This document shows, piece after piece, positions 7,824-17,346 of a DNA stretch of 64,000 nt. How positions within the stretch are numbered: the first letter of the stretch is position 1; each line of letters opens with the position of its first letter. Origin of the DNA: Terriglobia bacterium (GTDB lineage Bacteria > Acidobacteriota > UBA6911); NCBI GenBank assembly GCA_020072565.1, contig JAIQGI010000007.1, forward strand, positions 1 to 64,000. Direction: 5' to 3'. The notes beneath the pieces were generated by a model, which made no database searches, was not told the origin of the DNA, and worked only from the letters and a program-made list of their open reading frames with translations. The translations under genes and the position numbers were made by a program.

Positions 7824-10349
7824 ATGTCGGCAAATACGGCGGTGATTGTGGAAGACCTCACACCTATGATGAAGCAGTACCACGAAGTGAAGCGCCGCTT
7901 TCCGGGCAAGTTGGTCTTCTACCGATTGGGTGACTTTTACGAGATGTTTTACGAAGACGCTGTGGTCGCATCCCGGGAACTCGAAATCACGCTGACGGCA
8001 CGCAACAAGGACAAGAGCGGCGCGCCGATTCCGATGTGCGGTGTTCCCTATCACTCTGTCGACGGCTACATTGCCCGGCTGCTCAAGAAGGGCTACAAGC
8101 TCGCAATCTGCGAGCAGGTGGAAGATCCTCGGACAGCCAAAAAACTGGTCCATCGAGAAGTTACCCGGGTCATGACCCCGGGTACGGTTGTCGAGGAGAT
8201 GCTGCTTGAGTCAAAGGAGCATAACTTTCTGGCCAGTCTGATCCTTACCCCCGAAGGGGCGGGCCTGGCCTTTATTGATCTTTCCACGGCAGATTTCCTG
8301 GCCACCGATTTCACCGGGGAACTGGCGTGGCAAAAGGCGGTCGATGAACTGAGCCTGTTCCGCCCACGCGAGTTGGTTTTGCCCGAGGAGAATGCTGACG
8401 AGCTTTGCCGGCGTCTGGGGCGGGATTGGTCCAGCGATTGGGTGGCCAGTCCGCAGCAGGATTGGGCGTTCAATTTCGACTACGCCCACCGCCTGCTCCT
8501 GGAGCATTTCGGCGTGGCCAGCCTCGATGGCTTCGGCTGCGAAGCGAGACCGCTTTCCGTATCCGCCGCGGGTGCGCTTATCCACTACCTTCGTTCCACG
8601 CAGATCGACTCACTCGCAAAAGTTGCCCGTCTTCGTTTCCTTGACGCTGCGGAGTTTTTGCGGCTGGACTCATCGACCGTTATGAATCTGGAGCTGGTTG
8701 AGTCCCTGGATGGCACCAGAAAAGGATGCCTGCTGTCGCTTTTAGACCACACGAAAACCGGGATGGGCGGCCGCATGCTGAAATCATGGCTTTTGACGCC
8801 GCTCCTTGACCGCAGTTTGATCGAGAGCCGTCTGGATGCGGTCGAAGCCCTCACAAAGGATGTAGCCGCCCAGGACCGGCTTATGCGCCGGTTGGGGGAG
8901 ATCCATGACATGGAACGGCTGACAAGCCGGATCTCGGTCGGCGTTGCCCATCCGAGGGAACTGCTTGCCTTGCGTGATTCCCTTGAGACGATCCCCTTGG
9001 TTCGCACCCTGCTGGAAAGCTTCGCCGCGGCGCGTCTGGCCGAAGTGCGGGGTTTGCTTGACGACCTCACGGAGGTGGTTCAGCTCGTGCAATCGGCGAT
9101 CGCCGATGACCCGCCCACTTCCGTCAATGAGCCCGGCATCATCAGGCCCGGCTATTCGGCCGAGCTCGACGAGTTGCGCGCCGTCCGTTCCAGCGGTAAA
9201 GAATATATCGCTTCTCTGGAAGCCCGCGAACGGCGCCGCTCGGGCATCAACTCCCTCAAAGTGAAATACAATCAGGTCTTCGGCTATTTCATTGAAGTGA
9301 CCAAGCCGAATCTGCCTCAGGTTCCCGCCGATTATGTTCGAAAACAGACTCTGGTAAGCTGCGAACGGTTCGTGACCGAAGAGCTGCAGACTTACGAAGA
9401 AAAGGTCCTGCACGCGGAAGAGCGCATTGCAGTGCTGGAGAAAGAACTTTTTGTGCAGGTTCGAACAGCGATTGCTGCGCAAGCCACTCGAATCCAGACG
9501 ACCGCCCGGCTCCTTGCCGAGGTGGACGTTTATGCCTCGCTTGCAGAAGTGGCTCTGAAGAATGACTACTCCAGGCCGGAACTCGTCGACAGCGACGAGG
9601 TTTACATTCAGCAGGGCCGGCACCCAATGGTCGAGTATCAGAGTAGACCGTTTATTCCCAATGACCTGTACATGAATACGACGACCGACCAGTTGCTGAT
9701 ACTGACCGGCCCCAATATGGGGGGCAAATCGACCTATCTGCGCCAGACAGCCCTGATCGTGATCCTCGCCCAGATTGGCTCGTTCGTACCGGCGCATCAT
9801 GCCAGGCTTGGGCTTATCGATCGAATCTACACGCGGGTAGGCGCTTCTGACAATCTGGCGCGCGGGCGTTCGACCTTCATGGTCGAGATGATCGAAACCG
9901 CCAATATCCTGAACACGGCGACCAATCGCAGCCTGATCCTTCTCGACGAGGTCGGGCGCGGGACGGCCACATTCGACGGCCTTTCAATCGCCTGGGCGGT
10001 GGCAGAGTATCTGGTTCAGAATCCGCAACACAGGGCCAAGACCCTCTTTGCCACGCATTACCACGAGCTCACACGCATGGCTGACGTGCATAAGGGGGTA
10101 AAGAACTACTGCATGGCCATCAAGGAAGCCGGCAAAGAGATCGTATTTTTGCGCAAGGTCACGCCGGGAACTGCGGACAAGAGTTACGGAGTGGAGGTTG
10201 CCCGCCTGGCAGGGCTTCCCCGCGAGGTGGTACGCCGCGCCGGCGAGATCCTCGAGCGGTTGGAAAAAAAGGACATCGACCTGACGGGGCGGCCGCGCAC
10301 CCGTTCTACCCAGGAAGTGATTGAGGAAATACAGAAAAAACTGTTTTAA
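7824..10349 (+). CDS. mutS: DNA mismatch repair protein MutS
   Basis: An 841-residue MutS, which recognises mismatches and small loops and, with ATP, recruits MutL. The mismatch-reading Phe-x-Glu is FYE at 38-40 (GDFYEMF). The ATPase domain has Walker A GPNMGGKST near 629-637 and Walker B LILLDEVGRGT near 704-714, followed by FDGLSIAWAVAEYL and the FATHYHEL segment. Length is typical for MutS1 and the C-terminal helix-turn-helix region is present. It has its own promoter about 145 nt upstream. mutL lies 17 kb downstream on the other strand. Confidence 0.98.
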   Translation: MSANTAVIVEDLTPMMKQYHEVKRRFPGKLVFYRLGDFYEMFYEDAVVASRELEITLTARNKDKSGAPIPMCGVPYHSVDGYIARLLKKGYKLAICEQVEDPRTAKKLVHREVTRVMTPGTVVEEMLLESKEHNFLASLILTPEGAGLAFIDLSTADFLATDFTGELAWQKAVDELSLFRPRELVLPEENADELCRRLGRDWSSDWVASPQQDWAFNFDYAHRLLLEHFGVASLDGFGCEARPLSVSAAGALIHYLRSTQIDSLAKVARLRFLDAAEFLRLDSSTVMNLELVESLDGTRKGCLLSLLDHTKTGMGGRMLKSWLLTPLLDRSLIESRLDAVEALTKDVAAQDRLMRRLGEIHDMERLTSRISVGVAHPRELLALRDSLETIPLVRTLLESFAAARLAEVRGLLDDLTEVVQLVQSAIADDPPTSVNEPGIIRPGYSAELDELRAVRSSGKEYIASLEARERRRSGINSLKVKYNQVFGYFIEVTKPNLPQVPADYVRKQTLVSCERFVTEELQTYEEKVLHAEERIAVLEKELFVQVRTAIAAQATRIQTTARLLAEVDVYASLAEVALKNDYSRPELVDSDEVYIQQGRHPMVEYQSRPFIPNDLYMNTTTDQLLILTGPNMGGKSTYLRQTALIVILAQIGSFVPAHHARLGLIDRIYTRVGASDNLARGRSTFMVEMIETANILNTATNRSLILLDEVGRGTATFDGLSIAWAVAEYLVQNPQHRAKTLFATHYHELTRMADVHKGVKNYCMAIKEAGKEIVFLRKVTPGTADKSYGVEVARLAGLPREVVRRAGEILERLEKKDIDLTGRPRTRSTQEVIEEIQKKLF

Positions 10350-10540
10350 TGTGAGCTTGCGAACAAAGCCTTGAGGCGCAGGACGCGTTCGGCAGGGATT
10401 CCCGGGAGAAGAACCTGGGCATTCCGTAAATTCCGCCCCGCGCACCCCTGCTGCTGCGGTTCATCGGTTTTTTGCGGTTCGCCGGACGAGGCAAGGACGT
10501 CGAGTACCACAATTTGCCCGAAGGTTCATTTTCAGTGCGA

Positions 10541-12259
10541 ATGCTGCCAGCCGCCCATCTTCGCCCGACTTCCCTGTTGCTCCAATCCCTCGTCTTGCTG
10601 GCAGTGGCCCTGCCCTACTTCATCAACCTCGACCGATCTGCACTGTGGGATGGGAATGAGACATTCTACGCAGAAACCCCGCGGGAAATGATGGAAACGG
10701 GCAATTACCTGGCCCCTATGTTCAATTACGTGCCGCGCCCGCAGAAGCCCCCCCTGACTTACTGGCTGGTCCTCGTCGGCTACAAGGCTGTGGGCGTCCG
10801 GGAACTTGGAGTGCGTTTGCCGATTGCCGTTGCCGTGGTCGGGATGCTCCTGTTTACATATGGCATCGCACGCCGGTTGTTTTCCACCAGAGCGGCGCTG
10901 CTTTCCGTGGTCATTCTTGGCACAACCCTGCGGTTGTTCATTCTTGCCCGCAAGCTGCCGATCGATGTCCTACTGATCTTCTGTCTGACGGGCACAGCCT
11001 ATTTTTTCGTGCGCGCTGTACAGAATGAAACGCGCCGGGACTGGCTGTTTGCGTATCTCTGCGCCGGCCTGGGCTTTATGGCCAAGGGTCCCGTGGCGTG
11101 GGCCATCCCAGGGCTGAGTTGCTTCGTCTGGAGCCTCTGGGCGCGACGTTTCAAGCCCGGTGCAGCCCATCCTCTGGTCGGCGCGCTGATCCTGGCTGCG
11201 GTGGCGGCACCCTGGTATCTGTGGACATACCTTCACTACGGCTGGATCTACATCACGGATTTTTTCGTCCAGGACAACCTCGCGCGCTTTGCCACGGAAA
11301 TCAGAGGACCCGTGCGCGGCCCCTTTTATTATCTCGCCGTGTATCTGGGAGATTTTTTCCCTTGGTCACTCTTGAGCCTGGTTGCCGGCGTCCATCTGTA
11401 TTGGGAGAGAAAGGTGCTGCGCGCCCAGAATGACATCGCTTACGGCTTTCCCGTCATCTGGAGCGCCGTGACCTTCCTTCTCTTCTCTATCTCCAAAAAC
11501 AAACAGGAATACTACATCGCGCCGCTTTATCCGCTGATGGCCGTGCTGCTGGCAGGGGTGCTCGATAAGACGCTTTTTAGTGGCGCCGGGCTGCTCGCCA
11601 ACCGCGTGCGTCCTTACTGGATAGGTGTATTTATTTCTGTGGCACTGGTGTTCCTGGCACTGGCGGTTCTTTCTCCCTTTATTTTGCCTGCTCTCATCCC
11701 GGACGGCCCAACCGTGCTACACTATGCGCCGGTCGTTTTCCTGCTTGTTGTAGCCGGCATGCTGGTATGGCACGCAAGCCGGGGCAAGTTCGTGAGATGC
11801 GTGTTTTCAATTGCAGGCTTCATGTGGCTTGGTTTCATCATGGCAGGCGCAGCCTACCTTCCTGCCATCGAGCGGCTCAGGCCGGTGAAGGAAATCTGCA
11901 GGGCCATTCAAGCGCAGGCGCAAACCGGAGATGAAGTGGGCTATTACCGCGCGGCCGTACCGAGCATGCTTTTTTACCTGCGACAGCCGATATTTGCGAC
12001 ATCTGACCCGCCGACGATGCAGCGCAAGTTCCAGGGTGCGACCAGGGTTTTCTGTGTCCTGGGGGATCGGGATTATCGCTATTTCAAAGAAGATCGCGGC
12101 GTGGACTTATATGTCCTGAATCGATGTCGCCAACTGCCCACGCAGTTGAGGATCATGCTGGGTAATGAGAGTCCGACAGGAGAAGGAGAAGAGCTGCTTC
12201 TGGTCTCCAACCGGCCTGCGCGCGAAACCGTGAATCCGAGCGATCACAGAATTCCATGA
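10541..12259 (+). CDS. ArnT-like glycosyltransferase, family GT39 (membrane)
   Basis: About 573 residues with roughly a dozen membrane segments. The first periplasmic loop contains WDGNETFYAETPREM, the conserved acidic motif that binds the lipid-phosphate sugar donor in ArnT/PMT enzymes. Such enzymes move a sugar from undecaprenyl phosphate onto lipid A or other acceptors on the outer face of the inner membrane. The start is ambiguous: ATG at 10541 or in-frame GTG at 10535, the latter about 10 nt after GAAGG. It overlaps the next gene by 4 nt and forms a cassette with a UPF0104-like protein and a GT2 enzyme, suggesting one pathway: donor made by the GT2, used by this enzyme. Confidence 0.88.
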   Translation: MLPAAHLRPTSLLLQSLVLLAVALPYFINLDRSALWDGNETFYAETPREMMETGNYLAPMFNYVPRPQKPPLTYWLVLVGYKAVGVRELGVRLPIAVAVVGMLLFTYGIARRLFSTRAALLSVVILGTTLRLFILARKLPIDVLLIFCLTGTAYFFVRAVQNETRRDWLFAYLCAGLGFMAKGPVAWAIPGLSCFVWSLWARRFKPGAAHPLVGALILAAVAAPWYLWTYLHYGWIYITDFFVQDNLARFATEIRGPVRGPFYYLAVYLGDFFPWSLLSLVAGVHLYWERKVLRAQNDIAYGFPVIWSAVTFLLFSISKNKQEYYIAPLYPLMAVLLAGVLDKTLFSGAGLLANRVRPYWIGVFISVALVFLALAVLSPFILPALIPDGPTVLHYAPVVFLLVVAGMLVWHASRGKFVRCVFSIAGFMWLGFIMAGAAYLPAIERLRPVKEICRAIQAQAQTGDEVGYYRAAVPSMLFYLRQPIFATSDPPTMQRKFQGATRVFCVLGDRDYRYFKEDRGVDLYVLNRCRQLPTQLRIMLGNESPTGEGEELLLVSNRPARETVNPSDHRIP

Positions 12260-13236
12260 ATGCAAAAATATCAGCACTCGTAAAGGCGGCCGTTTCCGCA
12301 CTGCTGTTTTACCTGCTTTTCCGGAAGATGGATTTCCATCAATTCGGCGCTACCTTGAGCCATGCGCGTTTGGGGATACTGTTCGGCTCCTTCGCCCTCC
12401 TATGGATTGGGCATTACATCTGTATATTCCGCTGGCGCATGCTCATGCGGCCGCTGATGCCGGTGTTTTCCCTCACCCGCCTCTTTGAGATTTACTGCAT
12501 TGGGCTCTTTTTCAACCTGGCCTTTCCCACTGCAGTCGGCGGAGATGTAGTCAAGATGTACTATGCCGGCAAGCCATCCCGGCAATATGCGCAGAGCTTC
12601 GCGGCTACATTTCTGGACCGTGATTCCGGAATGCTGGCAATGATGATCATAGCCTGCATAGGCACGATATTACTCCCGATGAGGGTTCCCGGCATTCCGG
12701 TCTCACTCATCATCTGGCTTTCCTTTGTCGCCTTCGTGGTCTTGAATTTCGTCATTTTCACGCCCCGGCTGCACCGGCTGCTGACGCGAGTGCTGCACAA
12801 AGTCCGCCTTTCCCGGATCGCCACAAAGGTGGATGCCATATCCAATGCCTTTCAGATCATGGGGAGGAATCCTCGGGTCCTTCTGGACTCTCTCATGATC
12901 TCGACACTCAACCAACTGCTGGTTTTCTCAGTCGCCTGGGTGACGGCCATTGGCCTGCACATTGAGGTATCGTTTCTCTATTTTCTTGTGCTCGTGCCCG
13001 TGATCACGCTGGTCACCATGCTGCCCATCACCTTGAGCGGCACAGGATTGAGGGAGTATGCCTTCGTGAGCCTCTTCGGCGCCATCGGTGTTGCCCCGGC
13101 ATCGGGTCTCGCCCTCGGGCTTCTAGGTTCCATCATGGTGATGCTGTCGGCAGTGCCGGGGGGCATTGTGTACATCTTTTTCCGGAACCGGAGCGATTTG
13201 CGGCAAATGGCCGCGATGGAGACCGACTTTTCATGA
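12256..13236 (+). CDS. UPF0104 / lysylphosphatidylglycerol-synthase transmembrane-domain protein
   Basis: A 326-residue polytopic membrane protein. The segments NLAFPTAVGGDVVKMYYAG, LDRDSGM and LPITLSGTGLREYAFVSLFG are family signatures of the MprF-like flippase domain without the catalytic synthase part. Members often sit beside polyprenyl-phosphate glycosyltransferases and are thought to help move lipid intermediates across the membrane. That role fits its position between the GT39 and GT2 genes, with 4-nt overlaps on both sides, but is inferred. Confidence 0.87.
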   Translation: MNAKISALVKAAVSALLFYLLFRKMDFHQFGATLSHARLGILFGSFALLWIGHYICIFRWRMLMRPLMPVFSLTRLFEIYCIGLFFNLAFPTAVGGDVVKMYYAGKPSRQYAQSFAATFLDRDSGMLAMMIIACIGTILLPMRVPGIPVSLIIWLSFVAFVVLNFVIFTPRLHRLLTRVLHKVRLSRIATKVDAISNAFQIMGRNPRVLLDSLMISTLNQLLVFSVAWVTAIGLHIEVSFLYFLVLVPVITLVTMLPITLSGTGLREYAFVSLFGAIGVAPASGLALGLLGSIMVMLSAVPGGIVYIFFRNRSDLRQMAAMETDFS

Positions 13237-14228
13237 GCTGCGAGCTTTCCGTGATCGTTCCCGTTTATAACGAACGCGAAAACCTCGAGCCTTTTGTATC
13301 TTCGCTCTCACGCCTCCTGCTTTCTTCGGGCGAGGACTACGAGATCCTCTTTGTCGACGACGGCAGCTCGGATGGGAGCAGCGCCTTGCTGGAGAAACTG
13401 GCCTCATCCGATCCCAGAGCCAGATTGGTGCAGTTTCGCCGCAACTTCGGCCAGACGGCTGCACTGGCCGCGGGATTCGATTTTGCCTCCGGCACACTTC
13501 TCATCACCCTCGATGCCGACATGCAGAATGACCCCGCGGACATACCAGCCGTGCTGGCGAAATTGAGGGAGGGCTACGATGTCGTCAGTTGCTGGCGTCG
13601 TGACCGCAAGGATCCCTGGCTGACGCGCAGACTGCCGTCGAAACTCGCAAACAGTCTCATCTCACGAATCAGTGGTGTCCGCCTGCACGATTACGGTTGC
13701 ACGTTAAAGGGGTACCGTGCCGAGGTGCTCGCTCACATGCGCCTCTATGGCGAGATGCATCGCTTTATTCCAATCTATGCCGCCTGGGCTGGAGCAAAGG
13801 TGACTGAGCTGCCGGTGCGGCATCACGCGCGCCTCCATGGCATCAGCAAATACGGATTGAGCCGGACACACAAGGTGGTCCTGGACCTGATCACGGTGAA
13901 ACTGCTGAGCAGTTACGCCACCAAGCCGATGTACGTCTTTGGCGGGGCAGGCCTAGCGGCGTGCGCGGCAGGAGTGGGGTTCGCCGCGTGGACTCTTTTT
14001 GACAAATTCTTCAACGGGGTAAAAGCACACAACAATCCCCTGCTGCTGTTGGCGGTGTTTCTGTTCCTGGTCGGCGTTCAGTTCATCCTGATGGGATTGG
14101 TCGCGGAACTTGTTATCCGAATCTACTTCGAATCCCAAGACAAGGCCTCATATCTCATCCGCAGGACGTATAACCTTGCGGAAAAACCATTCACGACCGC
14201 AAGCCGGGCAAGGGACGCAGTCCGATAA
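13233..14228 (+). CDS. GT2 glycosyltransferase, DPM1/ArnC/GtrB-like, with C-terminal membrane helices
   Basis: A 331-residue protein with a cytosolic GT-A domain: VIVPVYNERENLEPF at the start, VDDGSSDGS near 48-56 and the metal-binding LDADMQND near 92-99. Two membrane helices follow (around 237-258 and 268-295). This layout makes polyprenyl-phosphate sugars from a nucleotide sugar. Which sugar cannot be read from the sequence. It is the third gene of the overlapping cassette and probably supplies the donor for the GT39 enzyme. Confidence 0.92.
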   Translation: MSCELSVIVPVYNERENLEPFVSSLSRLLLSSGEDYEILFVDDGSSDGSSALLEKLASSDPRARLVQFRRNFGQTAALAAGFDFASGTLLITLDADMQNDPADIPAVLAKLREGYDVVSCWRRDRKDPWLTRRLPSKLANSLISRISGVRLHDYGCTLKGYRAEVLAHMRLYGEMHRFIPIYAAWAGAKVTELPVRHHARLHGISKYGLSRTHKVVLDLITVKLLSSYATKPMYVFGGAGLAACAAGVGFAAWTLFDKFFNGVKAHNNPLLLLAVFLFLVGVQFILMGLVAELVIRIYFESQDKASYLIRRTYNLAEKPFTTASRARDAVR

Positions 14229-14240
14229 AGGAATCACGAC

Positions 14241-15023
14241 TTGTTCGCTCAAAACTTTGCATTTTCGCTGCCGGCGCGGGTGAACTTGGTGGGAGGCGGA
14301 GGCAAGACAAGCTTAATCCTCAAGCTCCTGGACGAGTTTTCCGAGTCAGTTCCGGTCATCTATACCACCACGACGCGTATTCACCCGCCGCACCCGTTGG
14401 AAGGTCTGGTCGTCATTTCCAGCGACAACGAGGCGTACCTCGAAATGCTGCTTGAACGTGCGGTGCTCAGCTGGTGCAGTGGACGGAAGTTTGTGGTTAC
14501 ACGGCTGTCCAGCGCGCCGGACTTGCTGCGTGGTGTGGAACGCAGCTTTGCCGATCGCCTGGACAGGGTACTTTTTCCTCTCATTCTCAATGAGGCCGAC
14601 GGCGCGCGCAGCATGTCGCTCAAGATGCCACGCGAAGGGGAGCCCGTGCTGATGGCAAGCGCCAACTATCTGGTGCCGGTGATCGGGCTTGACTGTCTGA
14701 ACCAGCCGCTGGGCCCGCAGACTCTATTCCGGTGGGAACTCGCCTCCAAACGCTTCAAACTGCAGGCCGGAGAAAGACTGGTTCCAGAACTGGCGGCCTC
14801 GATTCTCTTACATCCGCACGGGGTGTGCAAAGGCTGGAAGCCCGGCATGCACATCATTCCGTTCATCAACAAGGCGGACTCAGATTCTGATGAGCCGGCG
14901 GCCCGTTCCCTGGCACAGGCGCTGATGCACAACGGCAACTTTCCGGTGGAACGAGTCGTTTGGGGAAGTGCGCAAAACGCGCGAGCGGCCTTCCTGAAGG
15001 GAACCGCCGATACGGGCCGTTAA
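14241..15023 (+). CDS. yqeC: YqeC-like putative selenium-dependent hydroxylase accessory protein
   Basis: A 260-residue P-loop protein with NLVGGGGKTSL at 15-25, TTTTRIHPP near 41-49, and NEADGARSMSLKMP followed by GEPVL, the signature order of the YqeC family. YqeC is linked by genome context to selenium-containing molybdenum hydroxylases; its biochemical function is not settled. No yqeB, selD, mobA or molybdenum hydroxylase gene is in the window, so this copy is an orphan here. Start is a TTG at 14241 with AAAGGA 8 nt upstream. It follows the GT2 gene by 12 nt and may share its transcript. Confidence 0.85.
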   Translation: MFAQNFAFSLPARVNLVGGGGKTSLILKLLDEFSESVPVIYTTTTRIHPPHPLEGLVVISSDNEAYLEMLLERAVLSWCSGRKFVVTRLSSAPDLLRGVERSFADRLDRVLFPLILNEADGARSMSLKMPREGEPVLMASANYLVPVIGLDCLNQPLGPQTLFRWELASKRFKLQAGERLVPELAASILLHPHGVCKGWKPGMHIIPFINKADSDSDEPAARSLAQALMHNGNFPVERVVWGSAQNARAAFLKGTADTGR

Positions 15024-15044
15024 ACCGACAGGAGGCAGATTTGG

Positions 15045-15072
15045 TCTGCATCCATTTGTGTTTGTCGGCGGT
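15045..15072. repeat. 10-nt-periodic intergenic repeat
   Basis: TCTGCATCCA, TTTGTGTTTG and TCGGCGGTGC follow each other in the yqeC-trmH gap. Similar TCTGCGTCCATCTGTG-type phrases are, from memory, common intergenic sequences in several GC-rich phyla. No coding potential. Confidence 0.45.
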
Positions 15073-15117
15073 GCGTGTCTGCATTGATCTCCTCCATGTG
15101 CGGTGAATGGGCCTCGA

Positions 15118-15954
15118 ATGATTCCCAGACTGACCAGTAAAGACAATCCGCTCGTGCGAACGATTCGCCTGGTGGCGGCCCAGGGGCGCCGGGCTCCTGC
15201 AGAACTTGTGATAGCGGAAGGGCTTCGTGTACTCGAAGAAGCCACAAATGCGAGATGCCCGCTGGAGGCTGTTCTCGTCGGCGAAGGCTTCGGAGGTGAC
15301 TCACGCTCGCGGGCATTGCTCGAAGCCTGGTCGCGCAGAAATGTTCCGGTGCGCTGCGCTGCGGCGGCGCTCATGAAAGGGCTCTCGGACGTGGTTGCGC
15401 CCCAGGGCGCACTGGCGCTGGCTCGAGTTCCCGTCGTCCCGTTGGCCGCCTTGAAAATTGAGCCGCATCCATTGATTCTATGCCTTTGCGGAATTCAGGA
15501 TCCGGGCAACCTCGGAACCCTGCTGCGGACCGCACGCGCCGCAGGAGTTTCGTTTGTGTGCTCCACCGTGGGAACCGTGTCTGCGCGGAATCCAAAGGCA
15601 ATCCGAGCCAGCGCCGGTGCCTTCTTCCGCATCCCCCTCGTCGAAGGCCTTGATCCGGCGGAGTTTTTCGATTACTGCCGCCTGCAGAAGATCGCCATGT
15701 ACCAGGCAAATGCCCGAGCCAGGCGCCCTTGCTGGACCACCGAGCTCATAGGGTCGACGGCGATCCTTCTGGGCAATGAGGCGCGCGGCCTGGTGGAGGC
15801 GGAGTGGAATGACATTCCGTCACTCAGCGTTCCCATGGTCGCCGGCGTGGAGTCGCTTAACGTGGCGGCCGCGGGAGCTGTCCTTTTGTACGAGGCATTC
15901 CGGCAGCGATCCGTCGCATCGGGCGCCATCACCATGGAGGCCCGGGATGAGTGA
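15118..15954 (+). CDS. TrmH/SpoU family RNA 2'-O-methyltransferase
   Basis: About 278 residues. An N-terminal substrate-binding domain begins IPRLTSKDNPLVRTIRLV and the C-terminal SPOUT domain carries CLCGIQDPGNLGTLLRTARAAG (motif 1), LLGNEARGLVE (motif 2) and the knot segment VPMVAGVESLNVAAAGAVLLYEA (motif 3). These enzymes methylate the 2'-OH of a ribose in rRNA or tRNA with S-adenosylmethionine; RlmB-like or TrmH-like targets cannot be told apart. ATG at 15118 is preferred to an upstream GTG at 15103. It overlaps rarA by 8 nt. Confidence 0.9.
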   Translation: MIPRLTSKDNPLVRTIRLVAAQGRRAPAELVIAEGLRVLEEATNARCPLEAVLVGEGFGGDSRSRALLEAWSRRNVPVRCAAAALMKGLSDVVAPQGALALARVPVVPLAALKIEPHPLILCLCGIQDPGNLGTLLRTARAAGVSFVCSTVGTVSARNPKAIRASAGAFFRIPLVEGLDPAEFFDYCRLQKIAMYQANARARRPCWTTELIGSTAILLGNEARGLVEAEWNDIPSLSVPMVAGVESLNVAAAGAVLLYEAFRQRSVASGAITMEARDE

Positions 15955-17290
15955 CTGGCTGTTTGCGCGACCTCCGGAACCTCCTGGCTCGCCCGCAGCG
16001 CCTCTTGCGGAACGGATGAGGCCGCGCACTCTGGATGAGGTCGTCGGTCAGCCGCACCTGATAGGCCAAGGACGAGTTTTGCGGGAAATGATCGAGCACG
16101 ATCAGCTTGCTTCCCTCATTCTCTGGGGACCGCCCGGAACAGGAAAGACGACGCTCGCCCGCATCATCGCGAGAGAGAGCAAGTCTGAATTCGTCGCTTA
16201 CAGCGCGGTCCTTTCCGGCATCAAGGAAATCAAGGCGGTCATGGCGGAGGCGGAAACGCACTTTCGACAGACGCGCCGGAGAACCATCGTTTTCATCGAC
16301 GAAATCCACCGTTTCAACAAGGCGCAGCAGGACGCCTTCCTGCACTACGTGGAGTCAGGCGTCATAGTCCTGATCGGGGCGACAACCGAGAATCCGTCTT
16401 TTGAAGTCATCAGCGCGTTGCTGTCGCGCGCCAAAGTCTACGTCCTCAATCCGCTCACCGTCGAGGATGTGGAGCAGATTCTGCTGCGCGCCCTCGAGGA
16501 TCGCGAGCGCGGCCTGGGCGAGCGTCCTGTGGAGATCGCGGAAGATGTCTTACACCGGCTCGCCATTTATGCCAACGGGGATGCCCGCATCGCCCTCAAC
16601 GCCCTGGAAATCGCCGTCGATCTTGCTTACAGCCGCCCTCATGCGCAAGTGCCGCCGCTGACAGCCGCCGATCTTGAATCGGCTCTGCAGCAGAAGATCC
16701 TCCGCTATGACAAGGCCGGCGAGGAACATTACAACCTGATCTCCGCGCTGCACAAGTCCATGCGCAACAGCGATCCCGATGCGGCGCTTTATTGGATGGG
16801 GAGAATGCTCGAAGGCGGGGAAGATCCAATCTACATTGCGCGCCGCATGGTGCGCTTCGCCTCGGAAGACGTGGGCATGGCTGATGTCCGCGCCCTCCAG
16901 GTGGCTTTGAACGCCACCGAGGCCGTGCGCCTGGTCGGCTTGCCCGAGTGCAAACTGGCGCTGGCGCAAGCGGCCGTCTATCTTTCGGTCGCTCCGAAAT
17001 CCAATGCGCTTTATACTGCCTATTCCGAAATCGAGACCGATGTTCAGAAGACCGTTAACGAGCCGCCGCCGCTGCATATCCGCAATGCGCCTACCCGCCT
17101 GATGAAGGAGCTCGGTTACGGAAAGGGCTACCAGTATGCTCACGACTTGGAAGGCAAGGTGGCGGATATGGAATGCCTGCCCGAATCACTCCATGGCCGA
17201 CAATACTACCACCCTACCGATCAGGGAATGGAACGCCGCATCAAGGAAATCCTCGATATCATCAAAGAAAAGAGAAAGAGCCAAAAATAG
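15947..17290 (+). CDS. rarA: Replication-associated recombination protein A (RarA/MgsA)
   Basis: A 447-residue AAA+ ATPase related to clamp loaders and Werner-helicase-interacting protein; RarA acts at stalled forks. The N-terminus PLAERMRPRTLDEVVGQ is diagnostic. Walker A GPPGTGKTT is near 61-69, Walker B IVFIDEIHRFNK near 111-122, and sensor 1 ATTENPSF follows. The C-terminal domain has YDKAGEEHYNLISALHKSMR and ALYWMGRMLEGGEDPIYIARR, as expected. The start at 15947 is set by GGAGG 6 nt upstream and lies inside the end of the methyltransferase gene. Confidence 0.96.
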   Translation: MSDWLFARPPEPPGSPAAPLAERMRPRTLDEVVGQPHLIGQGRVLREMIEHDQLASLILWGPPGTGKTTLARIIARESKSEFVAYSAVLSGIKEIKAVMAEAETHFRQTRRRTIVFIDEIHRFNKAQQDAFLHYVESGVIVLIGATTENPSFEVISALLSRAKVYVLNPLTVEDVEQILLRALEDRERGLGERPVEIAEDVLHRLAIYANGDARIALNALEIAVDLAYSRPHAQVPPLTAADLESALQQKILRYDKAGEEHYNLISALHKSMRNSDPDAALYWMGRMLEGGEDPIYIARRMVRFASEDVGMADVRALQVALNATEAVRLVGLPECKLALAQAAVYLSVAPKSNALYTAYSEIETDVQKTVNEPPPLHIRNAPTRLMKELGYGKGYQYAHDLEGKVADMECLPESLHGRQYYHPTDQGMERRIKEILDIIKEKRKSQK

Positions 17291-17346
17291 CAGGTCTGGA
17301 ATGGGGTTCTGCGCATGCACATGGGTATCCCGTCACACGACTTCGA

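Noticed and set aside
7639-7845. 68-codon frame upstream of mutS
   Set aside because: Its start lies at or before the -35 box of the mutS promoter, so it would not be transcribed from it, and it overlaps mutS out of frame.
8784-9800. Long minus-strand frame inside mutS
   Set aside because: Codon-structure shadow of a conserved gene; no features of its own.
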